Shown here piece by piece: positions 10,606-28,650 of a stretch of DNA of 64,000 nt. The position numbers and the translations under genes were made by a program. How positions within the stretch are numbered: position 1 is the first letter of the stretch; the number at the start of each line of letters is the position of its first letter. The DNA is from Malus domestica (lineage: Eukaryota > Streptophyta > Magnoliopsida > Rosales > Rosaceae): the NCBI RefSeq assembly GCF_042453785.1, contig NC_091671.1, positions 6,642,001 through 6,706,000 of the forward strand. Direction: 5' to 3'. Under the pieces are notes generated by a model. The model was not told where the DNA came from and did no database searches. It worked only from the letters and a program-made list of their open reading frames with translations.

Positions 10606-11402
10606 CTATTTATTATTCATAACAAGCAAAACTTCTCCACCATGTCCAATCATGTAATCCAAGAATTCTCTAACCTTTTCAGCATCTTCAAAGGCCGCAG
10701 GAGCAACAAGATCGCTATCCAAATTGTACCAAACCCCACCAATCTTCCTCAACGTTACCCAATGCCTACTTTTCCACAATCCGGCAAACATTCTAACCGG
10801 AACATTAAGCAGAATACCCATCAAATTAGCATCTTCAGGCCCGTCTAGATCAATCTTAGACGCCCCATTACGCCGATCGTGCCAAACCACATTCTTCCCC
10901 TTGTCTTCTAAAGCAGCAATTAGCACATTTATGTCATAGTTTCCAGTGAGTGAATTATGATGGGGTTTAAAGAGCACAGAAAAGGGTGTCCATTTTTCCT
11001 TGTTGGGTTCTTCAACCACAAGTTTTTCAGCAACCTCATTCAGGCTTGATCGAGTAAATGCATCTTTTGTCTGTTCAACAAACATTTTTTCGATAATTAG
11101 CATCAAACCCACCTAATACTCAAATCAAATAAGCAAATTAAAACCGAAAAATACACATTAAGGTTGTCTAAAATCATAAAATTAAAGCAGAATGATCATT
11201 TTGGGCAGAAATAATTAGTGGGTAATCTTCTAGTACCTTTCTCCTAATAAAAACAAAATTCAAACGAGAAGTAGATTAAAGAGAGGGAAAGAGAGATGGG
11301 TTTTGAAAGGGTTACCTGGAAAAGATTGTTGAGCGAGTGCAAGAGGCAAAACTGTAGCTTCTGCCGCTCGTGGTAGACTTGGGAGCTGCTGTCGGTCGAC
11401 AT
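10606..11402 (-). CDS. JOSL: Josephin-like deubiquitinase, right copy (two exons)
   Basis: Exon 1 is 11402-11316 (MSTDSSSQVYHERQKL..., ending before GTAACC) and exon 2 is 11070-10606, after a GAACAG acceptor; both have exactly the same lengths as in the left copy, giving 183 residues. Cys19, His132 and Asp147 are kept. It differs from the left copy at about ten residues, mostly conservative, with no stop or shift. It is transcribed toward the left copy, so the two genes are convergent with their stops about 3.1 kb apart. It shares a short divergent promoter with the intact RPL4. The role is probably ubiquitin-linkage hydrolysis, with substrates unknown. Confidence 0.88.
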
Positions 11403-12274
11403 TTCCAATTTCTCAAAATTCCAGTTCTTTTACTGAGAGAACGTATGAATCCAAAAGGCGAATCACCGACTGGGTGTGAAAGGCAGAAACTTTTTACGAT
11501 TTGAGGAACCAGAGTGAATGATTTGAAGAAAGACAAATCCAAAAGCTTTGGCTGTGCAGAAACTGTTCTCCGAGGTGGACAAGGAAGTTGAAATCTGTTT
11601 GAAGTTAGGTAACGCGTCATGAGAAGGAGAGTGGGGCGAATGGGTCGTGGCCCTCCTGGCCCATTGTTTTACTGAGGTGGTGTTATGGCCCATTGTTTTC
11701 TGGCGAACTAAGGCGGTTTTGAAAGACCGTACAAAAGTTGAGGATAAATTTTTCAATGTGCCGGTAATGTAGTCCGATACATTAAATATAATAATACAAT
11801 TGATCGAAACCTTAAAAGAAAACTTTAACCAATTATATTATGACATTTAATGTAGCAGACAGTGTTCCGACACTTTGAAAAATCTCTCCATATAAAAAAA
11901 AAAAAAAAAACTTACACACAATAATACAGCATTTGATCGGGAACCACATGATGGTGAAGTTATTCCATGTAAATTCTTCTCTAAAACCACAACTAAACTA
12001 AATTGTTATATAGCAAAGGAAATTCAAATATAAAACTTTACTTGTATGGGTAAATGCTTTTACTCAGTTAAGGTACAAGCGGATCAGCCCAAGCATGATT
12101 CGATTTTTAAGTGGGCCGGTCCAAGCGCTGACACGACACGTCGTTTATACAAAGAAGCGCCTAGCACCCAACGGATAGGCAGCGGGCGCAGCGGTTGTGG
12201 ATAGCAAATTTCAACACCATCACTGAGAGTCACAAACTCTCTCTCACTCGAGCTCTCGCTCTCGCTCTCCAACA
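11403..12274. promoter_or_regulatory. Divergent promoter region between Josephin-like gene and RPL4
   Basis: These 872 bases separate two head-to-head start codons. They contain three site II-like motifs (GGCCCA at 11658-11663 and 11687-11692, and TGGGCC at 12112-12117), which are typical of TCP-regulated ribosomal protein and growth genes. A poly-A run lies near 11895. A bidirectional promoter is inferred from the arrangement, not shown. Confidence 0.5.
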
Positions 12275-13789
12275 ATGGCGACTTCCGCAGCGTCCTTATC
12301 ACTCTCCTTCTTCAACTCCTCAATCTTCCTCCCCTCCTCCTCCCACAAACCCCTCTCTGCCCTCGCACCGAAAAATTCTCTCAAAACCTCTAAACCCCTC
12401 TCCGTCTCCGCCGAGGTCGCCACCCTCCCAGTCCTCTCCTTCACGGGCGACAAAGTTGGGGAAACTTTCCTAGACCTCAAGTCCGCGCTCCCCGACACCG
12501 CGCGCGCCGTCGTCCACCGCGCCATCATCACCGACCTCCAGAACAAGCGCCGCGGCACAGCATCCACCCTCACCCGCGCGGAGGTCAGCGGAGGAGGGAG
12601 AAAACCTTACCCGCAGAAGAAGACGGGTCGGGCCCGCCAGGGGTCGACTCGAACCCCGCTACGACCCGGCGGAGGGGTCGTGTTCGGACCCAAGCCCAGG
12701 GATTGGAGCATCAAGATCAATCGGAAGGAGAAGCGGCTGGCGATTTCGACGGCGGTGGCGAGCGCCGCGGAGAACACGATCGTGGTGGAGGATTTCAGCG
12801 ACGAGTTCGAGAAGCTTGAGAAGCCGAAGACGACGGAGTTTATAGCGGCGATGAAGCGGTGGGGTTTGGACCCGAAGGAGAAGACGACGTTTCTGGTGAC
12901 GGAGGTGGCGAACAATGTGAGGCTTTCGAGCAGAAATATTGGGACTTTGAAGATGCTGACGCCGAGGACTTTGAATTTGTTTGACATTTTGAATGCGGAT
13001 AAGCTGATCATGACGCCGGAGATTGTGGATTATCTGAATGCAAGGTACGGGGTTGATTACGACGGCGAGACAGAGGACGAGGAGGAGGAGGAAGAAGAAG
13101 GAGGAGTTGAAGGTGAAGGTTAAGTCTCTTACGCCATTTTTTGAAGCTGGTTTAATATGATTTGATTCGGGTTTGTTCGTTTATCTGCGTTTGTAGAACT
13201 AGTTTTTGCTGCAGTCTTTTAGTATTGATTGAAATTTTTTGAATTGAGCATAAGAACACAACACATGTATGCATATTGTTAGCAATGCTCCGGTTAATTT
13301 GGTTCCAAATTTCGGACGTGGAGGATAAAAAGTTCGCGGGCAATGTGGTTTTTCTGTTTCTTGTAACCGATATTAGGGAGGGGGGAGACGAACATAGAAA
13401 CTCGGGGACAAGGTGCAATGTGGTTGTTTAGTTATCAAATACAGGATTTCGGGTGCGATGTTAATGGAGGGGGGAATCGAATACAGGCTTTCGGGGTGCA
13501 GGGGGCAATGTGGTTTCTCTTTATCAAACTCATATTCATTGATTCTTGCAAGCTGGGACGTGTAGGAAATGATCGGTGATTAGATTACGCTAACAAGTTT
13601 GTATCAAACATTACTCACATTTTTATATCGAACCAGTCATGGGTTTTCTGTGTACTTTTACGGAGAGGACAACGTTGTATAGGATGATGATGATCTTTTC
13701 TTGGAATTTTGTCTTGTTGATTTGGTTTCGTTTTTCGATTTTGGATTGCAGGGACGGCAGCAGATGAGAGTTCTGATGCAGCCGAGTGA
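12275..13789 (+). CDS. RPL4: Plastid ribosomal protein L4 (uL4c), intact
   Basis: Exon 1 is 12275-13118. A 633-base intron (GTTAAG ... T-rich tract ... GATTGCAG) leads to a 38-base last exon (13752-13789), giving 293 residues that end GTAADESSDAAE. If the intron is retained, the frame stops at 13123 with 282 residues, the length I recall for Arabidopsis RPL4 (At1g07320). Residues 1 to about 46 form a Ser/Pro-rich transit peptide. The L4 core follows, including PQKKTGRARQGSTRTP, the rRNA-contacting loop, and [12 protein letters not shown]. The C-terminus is strongly acidic (a long Glu run), as in plastid L4. The protein is part of the large subunit of chloroplast ribosomes and lines the peptide exit tunnel. 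The only other copy, in the left arm, is dead, so this one must serve. Confidence 0.92.
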
Positions 13790-14049
13790 CGAGACAGATA
13801 AAGAGCTGTTTTTGTTAACACATTTTCGGCCCCCAGATTAACCCATGAGGAGGTTTCATCTCAGTTCATCCCTAACAGTGCGATCAACTATCCATGCCTT
13901 GTTAGGATTGCAACCGAGTCATGTTGCAGGCTGGTTTCGAAACACTCTCCATCGTTTTTGTATTTGTCGTAAAATTCGTAAACGAAATCCAATACAAATG
14001 TATGTATTTGGTTCAGTTATCCCTTTTGTGAGCAAATTAGGGCAGTGAT

Positions 14050-14764
14050 TTCACAACCTTGTTCTCCTTGTGCCGTCCTCCTTCCTTTTGCCCCTTGATT
14101 CTCCACTAGGTTTTTCAATCGAAAGGCTAGAGAGACACAGACGAGTGCACGAGGAGAAAAGGGGTACGGAAATTACTACCCGTGAATTACTTTTACCAAT
14201 GCAATCTTCTTGCACAATTATCTTCATCCTTGTGGTCTTTTGTATGTGTGACAAAATGCTAAGCTCGCTTATTTGGTGTCTCTCTCAGTATTACAACTCT
14301 TTTGGGTCGAAGTTTTGTATCCAATGATATGATCTCGAACCAAATTTGGTAACAGGAAATTCGGAAAACTAAACCTTTTATAACACATGAAAGACTCGAG
14401 TCAGGGCTCATTTGGAAATGCTTCTAAAACGACTGACTGCTTCTTGCAGGAAGCGCTCCAAATGCTTTTGGAACTGAAAAACATTTTCTTTAAAAGTGCT
14501 TTTCAATCTAGCACCGAGTTCGGCTAATTGAAGTACAGTGAATTTAAAACTGAGTGTTGAGGAAGAAACCAGTTGCAATAGACGAGAGAACAAAATAATC
14601 GAAGCTGGTGAGTTATAGGCACTGTTTTCCTCTTTGTATCATAGAATTGCCACTCGGTTCCTCCCAGCCGTGCAGACTGATCGGCTCGGCCATGATGCTA
14701 TCAGCTAGCCCGAACCATGGACGAAAGCTCTCCCTCCCTGTGCAAGCACAGAAACAGGAAAAAG
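14050..14764. other. Intergenic region between RPL4 and the THIC riboswitch
   Basis: No gene is supported. Between about 14405 and 14515 lies a possible foldback fragment (ggaaatgcttctaaaacgac..., then ...aaaagtgctttt), similar in style to the element at 59700-59885. The rest probably contains the THIC distal 3' untranslated region and transcription end on the minus strand. Confidence 0.4.
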
Positions 14765-14765
14765 A

Positions 14766-14891
14766 GATGCACACTCCCTACGCAGGCATTAACCTGTTCA
14801 GGTTCAAAGGGACTATCTCAGCCTGACCTGCTCCTCGCATACTAACCACGAGGCCAGTGCTAGAGCAGATACAGGCACCCCTGGTGCGTCC
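14766..14891 (-). promoter_or_regulatory. TPP riboswitch in the 3' untranslated region of THIC
   Basis: On the minus strand the segment shows the conserved thiamin pyrophosphate aptamer: a GCACCAGGGGTGCC start, the CTGAGA core (in GGCTGAGATAGTCC), and ACCTGAACAGGTTAATGCC followed by TGCGTAGGGA, closing with a stem that pairs GCAC with GTGC. The extra P3 stem (CTGGCCTCGTGG...ATGCGAGGAG) is typical of plant versions. It starts about 510 bases beyond the THIC stop. In plant THIC genes TPP binding changes 3' untranslated region splicing: it exposes a 5' splice site, removes the normal processing site and gives a longer, less stable mRNA. This is negative feedback on thiamin synthesis. The position and strand here fit that model. 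Confidence 0.95.
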
Positions 14892-15398
14892 TTTATGTCA
14901 ATACGATGCTAACAATATAAACACAATATCGATGTAATATGAACGGAAAGCATTTTATTACGGAGAAACGTAAGCTCAAGCAAGAAAACGATAATGTCAT
15001 GAGTCTTCAGAATTATTTCACACACACCAAACTATGTCTATACCATAGCATGAAAATGAAAACCTCGCTGCGCACAAGCCGATCATGCACGAAAGCCTCC
15101 AGAGTCGTCAAACTGATTCTGGTTATTCACGTGATCCTGCAACTGTTCCCGTTGTAGAACAGAAGAACAAAATAATGAGAATAGCGTAGATGTGAGCGGT
15201 CTATTTGCTAAACGAAGATGATGGAATGCACGATAGCAAATTTCTTCTTCAAACCGATTCATCCTGTGAATGCAGCTTAAGTACAGAAATTGACAGTTTT
15301 ACAATGGCAAATTAAATTCTCCGCACCACTGATATTTCCCACAAAATCACATCAAGTTTATAGAAAATAGAAATTTAATAAAAAGAAATTACTGACCT
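14892..15398 (-). other. THIC 3' untranslated region with candidate regulated 5' splice site
   Basis: Directly after the THIC stop codon the minus strand reads TGAAG|GTCAGTAATTTC, a good plant 5' splice site in the place where riboswitch-controlled THIC genes carry theirs. The intervening 500 bases hold no open frame worth annotating. Which 3' splice sites are used cannot be fixed by eye. Confidence 0.65.
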
Positions 15399-17752
<2,354 letters not shown>

Positions 17753-18019
17753 CTATTTTTATTCACAATTTCACATCCATTTCAGGGAATGAACAATTTC
17801 AGTGAGGCATGCAAAAACAAAACAAAAGCATCAGAATTTAATCAATTTATCTTCAACACTCCAGATATTAGAAATTGTTTGAATTTGCAGGAAACCAAAA
17901 TCGTTAAAAGTTTGATAATTTGTGTTCATTTGACAAGCACCTTGAACTTTCTAGGCAACCAAACAGAAAATTAAGACCGACCCAAGTGAGCTAGAAGGAT
18001 TACTATGAGAGTGAAAATG

Positions 18020-18060
18020 TTGGGTTTTGAAGAGAGAGAGAGAGAGAGGAGAGAGAAAGG
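18020..18060. repeat. GA-rich microsatellite in the THIC 5' region
   Basis: A short GA repeat run (gagagagagagagaga) lies in the inferred 5' untranslated intron or leader of THIC; on the transcribed strand it is a CT-rich tract. Confidence 0.7.
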
Positions 18061-18180
18061 AAGAACCTGGAACCTGGGGCTGGTAGAAGAAGGAAGGCTT
18101 CTCACAGGCTTATCTTGTTCTCTCTCTCACAACTGAAAATTTCAATGACAATCTGAGCACTTGCCTAAGATTACGTTGTA

Positions 18181-20158
18181 GCATTTTATAGGGAGTTAAA
18201 AAGCAGTGTACTCGTGTTTGCTCCAGAAGGTAACCAGAAAGCCAACACTACGTGGCTCTAGGTGATTTTTCCAACCAGATATTTTCTGAATTCTTCTTAA
18301 TTCAATAAAAAATTAATGCACATGACTTGTTAATTTAATAGCACTCGGTTTTTACTTTGTCTTAATTTTAAAGTTTAATCACACATGATGGGACGAGGAT
18401 ATATTTATAGTTGCGTATTCCAATTTCTAGATTTCATTCGGAATTATTTAGAGTTTAAGATTTATGACTCATGGTGATTCCGTTAGAACAAATTCATAGT
18501 TACATATAATTTGGATGCTTTGCGATTGTTCATGAGGTGCTTGTGGCTAATTGTCTTATGCTAACATGTGAAATTGTGTGACAACTTTGAAATATCATAT
18601 AGTTTAAGATGACCCTATGATCAAAACGAGATGAGACGACGATATAATTTGTGATTACATTATTCCAAGTTTTTTAACGGTTTTTTTTAACTGTTTGGTG
18701 AGTTTATGATTAAGTTATGATACATCGTGATTTTATTCCAACGATCCGTTGGATGCTTTGGAATTGTTCATGAGGAGCGTATGACTAACTGTCTTTCATT
18801 AACATCTTGACAAATTTGGCATGTCATATGAATATGTAGTTGCCTTTTTTTGGCCTTACCATTCACGTGAGACATTGCGATCTTCTCAATTTTCGAAAGG
18901 GGCAACGTAAGATGTTCCAAATTACTTTAGGTCCTTCAACTTTGGTTCTGTGTCGTCGTTTGGTTCTTGTCAAATTTTGGCAATTTCTGCAGATTATTAT
19001 GAAGAATAATTGCTTAATAAGGATAAGAGAAATGTTAAGGGAACTCTCTCAAAGTGAGACTTTTCATATATTTTTTGTCACCTCATAATTTAACTTCAAT
19101 TCTCTTGCAAAATTATTAAACATTGTGTAAAAAACACGATGTGACAAAGAGTACATGAAGAGATTTGACATTTGCCTCCAAACATTAAAGAGTAGCTAAT
19201 AGAGTTTAGAAATCGTCATTACGTATTAAGCAACTTGCTAATTATGCATGTTATATACCATTGCCATGCAAAAACCGTCAAGCGTGCTACGTACGTCCGC
19301 AGTAGTAAGCTCTTGTTCTCAGCGACTTATCAACATTACGCTCTTAACCATTAACGTATTATTGTGAATAACTCTCAACCATTGAATGTAACATAGAACG
19401 ACTAGTAGAAAATTTGGCTATTCCCACCGATTTCACAAGTGTCTTTTAGAATACCAACATTCTGTTTTTTGTGTCTAATCGATACGGTCACCATGCAGCC
19501 ATTAATGTATGGTCAATATTATCCAAATGAGATTCACTCCAAATCTCTGTGTCCAGAGTTCGCGGACCGAGAAATCCTTACTTTTAAAAAAAGGGAAAGA
19601 GATTCGAACTGTTCAAGTTTTTAGATTTTTGTTAAGTGAACTAGTGGGATGGAGGCATAGGATTGAAATTAAATGGTTCGAATTTCTCGATCTGCGAGCT
19701 CCAGATACAAGAGATGTGGAGTGGATGTCAATCCAATGTTCTCTATCTGAGTTTCTATCTACTTAGCCAACCGCATGTGTTTTGATGCCATGTTTTCTAC
19801 TAGTGAACTCATCGTGCATCTACAATCGTCCACAAACCACATATGGAGACTATTGTTGTTGCTACTTCCATTTCCCTTGTACAAGAGCAAAAAACATTTT
19901 TCCTTTTCTAATATCTGAAAGTACAAAACATTTTGTTCATGTTACTTTGCCATGCATTTTGTTTCCTTATATGTAAAAGGCTAGTCTTTCTTATCTGGAA
20001 AATACAAATTATTTATTAAAATTATTAAAAGGAACAATACTCACATATATCAAACTATCATATGAATTTTTACAGGTAAAAGAAACCGATTATTTTCCAC
20101 TATAAATTATCCCTAAAGTAAATTAGTTTGCATTAGGGTTCTTGTGGATTGAATCATC
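18181..20158. other. Intergenic region upstream of THIC
   Basis: No gene is supported. The part near 18181-18300 should contain the THIC promoter on the minus strand. Beyond that the sequence is AT-rich and shows a weak internal duplication (similar phrases 'ggatgctttg.gattgttcatgagg' near 18511 and 18751). Short open frames at 18840-19088 and 19439-19766 have no recognisable domains. Confidence 0.45.
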
Positions 20159-20170
20159 AAATTTGATCAA

Positions 20171-20325
20171 TATATAAGGGTGACTGCAAGCCAGCAAGAC
20201 TCCCTCGTTTACAAAGATCACGGGAGAGGTCTATAGTACGCAGCCTTACAACTGTTTTCAAGACTCGAAACCATGACCTTTCGATTATAAAGGAACAACT
20301 TTTCTGTTGCGTCAAGACTCGCCTT
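20171..20325 (-). mobile_element. tRNA-derived SINE with target duplication
   Basis: On the minus strand it begins near CTTGACGCAACAGAAAAG, has a B-box-like GGTTTCGAGTC, and contains AAGGCTGCGTACTATAGACC, a hallmark phrase of a common plant SINE family. It is flanked by 12-base direct repeats with one mismatch (aaatttgatcaa at 20159-20170 and aaatttgaccaa at 20326-20337). It is non-coding and diverged from the consensus I remember, so not very recent. Confidence 0.78.
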
Positions 20326-20339
20326 AAATTTGACCAACA

Positions 20340-21475
20340 CAAATGGCTCATAAACTAACTATGGCCTATAGTCGAAAGTAAGAATTTTCGTTAGTCATAA
20401 AGTGGATTGGTAGTGGAGAAAAGTTGAAGTTACAAGTGAATGAATAGGACACTCAAATTACGGAAGGAAACAGAAAGATATGGGGACAGTGGTCCTTCAG
20501 CTGGTTAAGATGTTCCTCTGCTTCCTTCTGCCAAAACCCTAAACACCAAAGTCTTATGTTTCTTTCAGAAAGGGACGCCGATATTTTTGGACTCCAAAAT
20601 GTCTAAGCATAAAGATTACAGACAATAATATCCATCACCAATAATAACATCCATTACCAATCTCTCCCCATCTCAAATAATTTGGACCGTATTCTACCCT
20701 TGGCTCAACTATTCAACGAGACGGTGCGTATTGACTTGAGATGCTATTACAATGACTTCTCCCGTGTCTAGAATTCCTCCGATTTCAGATCAAAAACCGA
20801 AAGAGACTTCTTTAACCCCCAAGGGCAAAACAATGACCGAAAACTGAAACCACCAACAAATCAAACAACCAAATAAAACAATGACTTGGCATACCCTTGG
20901 GTCAATACCGCTTCTCACCACCGGCGTTCAAGCCTAGGGCAAACTTTCTTTGTCCGGCAACATTGCCGGTACCATCCCAATACCAAAAATATGACATGCA
21001 CACCATTCATCTGAACTTTTTGAACCAATATGAGGAGATTACATCTTTTGTAATAATTATCGTATACAACTCATGAACAATTACCATTGCATATAGGCAG
21101 ATCATGTGTAATTGAGTAACAGTCAATGTACAACAGTTTCAGATACCAACCCGGTTGTGCTGAAGTTAACATGGGTGACCCCGAAACAGTTTCAGATACC
21201 AAACAGTTTCAGGTACCATTCTCCGGCTTCTTTCCCTTCTCTTTGGTTGGGCAACTTGGGCTGGTGAATTGTGAGGTAAAACAAAGAGCGTGAATTGTGA
21301 GGTAAAACAAAGAGCGTGATCACACTCGTTAGAAAATGAACCCAAAATATACAAGTTGTAAGTGGGAGCTGCTGCCAATAAAGAGGATGAATTCACTGAC
21401 AGGACAGCGGCACAAAGAGCAGTAAGCTACTCCATATTTCACACCGAGGAGAATAAGTATAACCACATATGGTAG
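20340..21475. other. FtsH 3' flank and intergenic sequence
   Basis: No gene is visible. The segment immediately left of 21476 should be the 3' untranslated region of the FtsH gene (minus strand). It contains two perfect 26-base direct repeats, listed separately. Confidence 0.45.
21264..21315. repeat. Two tandem 26-base units
   Basis: The unit gtgaattgtgaggtaaaaca plus aagagc occurs twice back to back (21264-21289 and 21290-21315) with no mismatch. It lies about 160 bases beyond the FtsH stop codon, probably within the transcribed 3' region. Confidence 0.8.
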
Positions 21476-26722
<5,247 letters not shown>

Positions 26723-27144
26723 CCCAATAAAAACCCTAGAAATTCAAAATTCCCAACTCAAAAGTTCACATATTTATACACAACATCTTTTTATATTCCC
26801 CCAATCCGATAAAAAAATAGAAATTCTTGAGCTTCGTCAATGGCGCTGTGAGGCAAAAGGTTGGAACTTTTTGGGACACAGAAGAGAGAGAAAGATAGAT
26901 GATAAAAGTACAGGTTGAACTTGGGATGTGAACCGTCGGATGAAGTAGGAGTTGGAGATCTTAACCGTCGGCTTTTTAACTCTCCAAGCGACTTATCGTT
27001 ATCCTCAGTTTTCTCCCGTAATACGCTAACACTGAAGATATCTAGGGCCGTGGTTGTCCGTATCAACACTAGTGTATGATTGTTATACTGTCACAAACTG
27101 TGGGTATTACATGTGATAATAATATGAGTGACGTAGTCCGCACT
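26723..27144. promoter_or_regulatory. FtsH 5' flank
   Basis: This is upstream sequence of the FtsH gene on the minus strand, expected to hold its leader and promoter. A minus-strand open frame (26791-27069) shows no domain and is probably chance. Paired AACCGTCGG words at about 26930 and 26962 are the only obvious repeated motif. Confidence 0.4.
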
Positions 27145-27636
27145 GTTCTAAAAATTCTCATCTAGTGCCGTCTAGGTTCTGTCTAAGTGTTAGGTGGTTG
27201 GTCATCGTTCCGATTAATGTCTAGACATTGGAAAACTAAGAAAATGCGTCTAGACTTGCTAAGGAGTCTGCCTATGCCGCCCAGACCCGCCTAGGCACCC
27301 ACTTAGGTTGCGGCTCACTTAGACAGAAAACAGATAACTTTTATTTTGCATTTTATTTTTTTCAATAAATTGTAAGAAACTTGTTGAATACTTAAATGAA
27401 CACACATTATATGTTTATTCCTATGTTTTCATTATTTTACAATGATTCATAATATATATGTCATTCTACTTGTAGTTCATAATGAAATTATATATATTTT
27501 AAGTATAAACAAACATTTATTTATACGAAATATAATAGATTTACTTAAATTTGTCTAGTCCGTCTAGGCGCCTGCTAGCCACTTAAGCGCTAAACCCTAA
27601 CGCGCCGCCCGACTAGCGGCTAGCGTCTTTTAAAAC
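27145..27636. mobile_element. Non-autonomous element of the CCTAGGCG-rich family, copy 2
   Basis: It begins GTTCTAAAAATTCTCATC and ends GTCTTTTAAAAC, with the shared AT-rich centre (ttcaataaattgtaagaaac) and subterminal CCGCCTAGGC-type palindromes. At 492 bases it is the longest of the three copies and less well preserved than copy 3. Confidence 0.6.
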
Positions 27637-27807
27637 CTTGGTAGTACATTTAATAATTACACACATGATAATACCGTGTAACCGCATTTATGCTACATTT
27701 GAATAATACCTCGCAACACTTGAGGGTTGTAAAGCAGATTAATACGGCTCGAGTTCATATCAAGCTTGACACAAACTTGACTCATCGGTTTGGTTAGGAA
27801 TAAAAAC

Positions 27808-27968
27808 AAACGAAAACTAATGAAAATGACTTTAAAACTTTGAGTTTTAATGAAAATGACAAAAATACGTTGTAAGTGAATAGTACCATGAGTGACTTTT
27901 TAGGGTAAAAATGTTATTTTCGTTAAAAATGAACAGCATTGAAAGAATTTCGTTAAAACTCCCTTAAA
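27808..27968. mobile_element. Small MITE (gtgaatagtacc family), copy 1
   Basis: This short non-coding element contains ttgagttttaatgaaaatga, then gtgaatagtacc...gactttttagggtaaaaatg, and ends cgttaaaactccctta. The family, with 'tttcgttaaa' termini, is in my experience abundant in Rosaceae genomes. A related copy is at 51747-51899. Confidence 0.5.
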
Positions 27969-28239
27969 ATAAATCAGTTCAAGCTTGACTCAATAGAAAT
28001 GGTTGAGTTTGTTTAACGAGAATATGCACCCTAGAGTTGGTTTCAACAACACGCGTCTTCAAGGATTGGGCCTTGACTATGAGTTGCAAGAGTCATATAA
28101 CGACCGCCACCTGTTTTCTATTTTGTCCTGCCGAGGTTTGTGCGATGGAGGCTTGGACTAATGTCCTGAAACGAAGGATCGTCTTACAAAAACTAGGAGC
28201 CAAGAGAAAAACAAGTTTCCTAAATTTGGAAGAAAGAAC

Positions 28240-28650
28240 CTAAATCCGGAGCTGCAGAGAAACACACACACACAAAGCAAAAGATTGTGAGATACTTTCA
28301 TCCTTTTTCGTAGGCAAAAAATTTGACCCCTCTTCCTCCCTCGTTTGCTCTTCCTTTCTGCCTCACATTTTCTTATGGTTTTACAAGGTTTTATTATATC
28401 GAAATCGTCATCCATCTCAAACGTTCTTAATCTTGTTTTCCTTCTTCAAAACCCGATTCTCACCAATTTTTAAAATGCGGGTTTGCTTTCGTTCATCTGT
28501 TTCTAGTCCAAGAACCGCGTAAATGTACATTTCTCCATTTCTAGTCCTAGTACTGTTCAAATTGTGCTAGGTTTTGATGTAGCAATTGTTCACTTAGTTT
28601 GGTAATTTTTTCGGGTTCTGTATTTTTCGAGATTGTTCAAAGAGGTAGAT
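28240..28650 (+). promoter_or_regulatory. 5' region of the large repeat-protein gene
   Basis: A CA microsatellite (cacacacacacaca, about 28261) and CT-rich text precede the ATG at 28651. This is probably leader and proximal promoter. A minus-strand open frame here (28158-28415) is not supported. Confidence 0.35.

Larger units (their letters stand above)
9335..14049 (-). repeat. Right arm of the inverted duplication
   Basis: This is the counterpart of 3991-9067 in opposite orientation. It carries most of the solo LTR, the right Josephin-like gene (minus), the shared upstream region, and the intact RPL4 (plus) with its 3' intron and last exon. It lacks the SINE. The intact RPL4 and the adjacency to THIC suggest this arm is the ancestral one. 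Confidence 0.9.

Noticed and set aside
13845-14327. Plus-strand open frames after RPL4
   Set aside because: They lie in the RPL4 3' flank with no domain, and the first is at the end of the duplicated arm.
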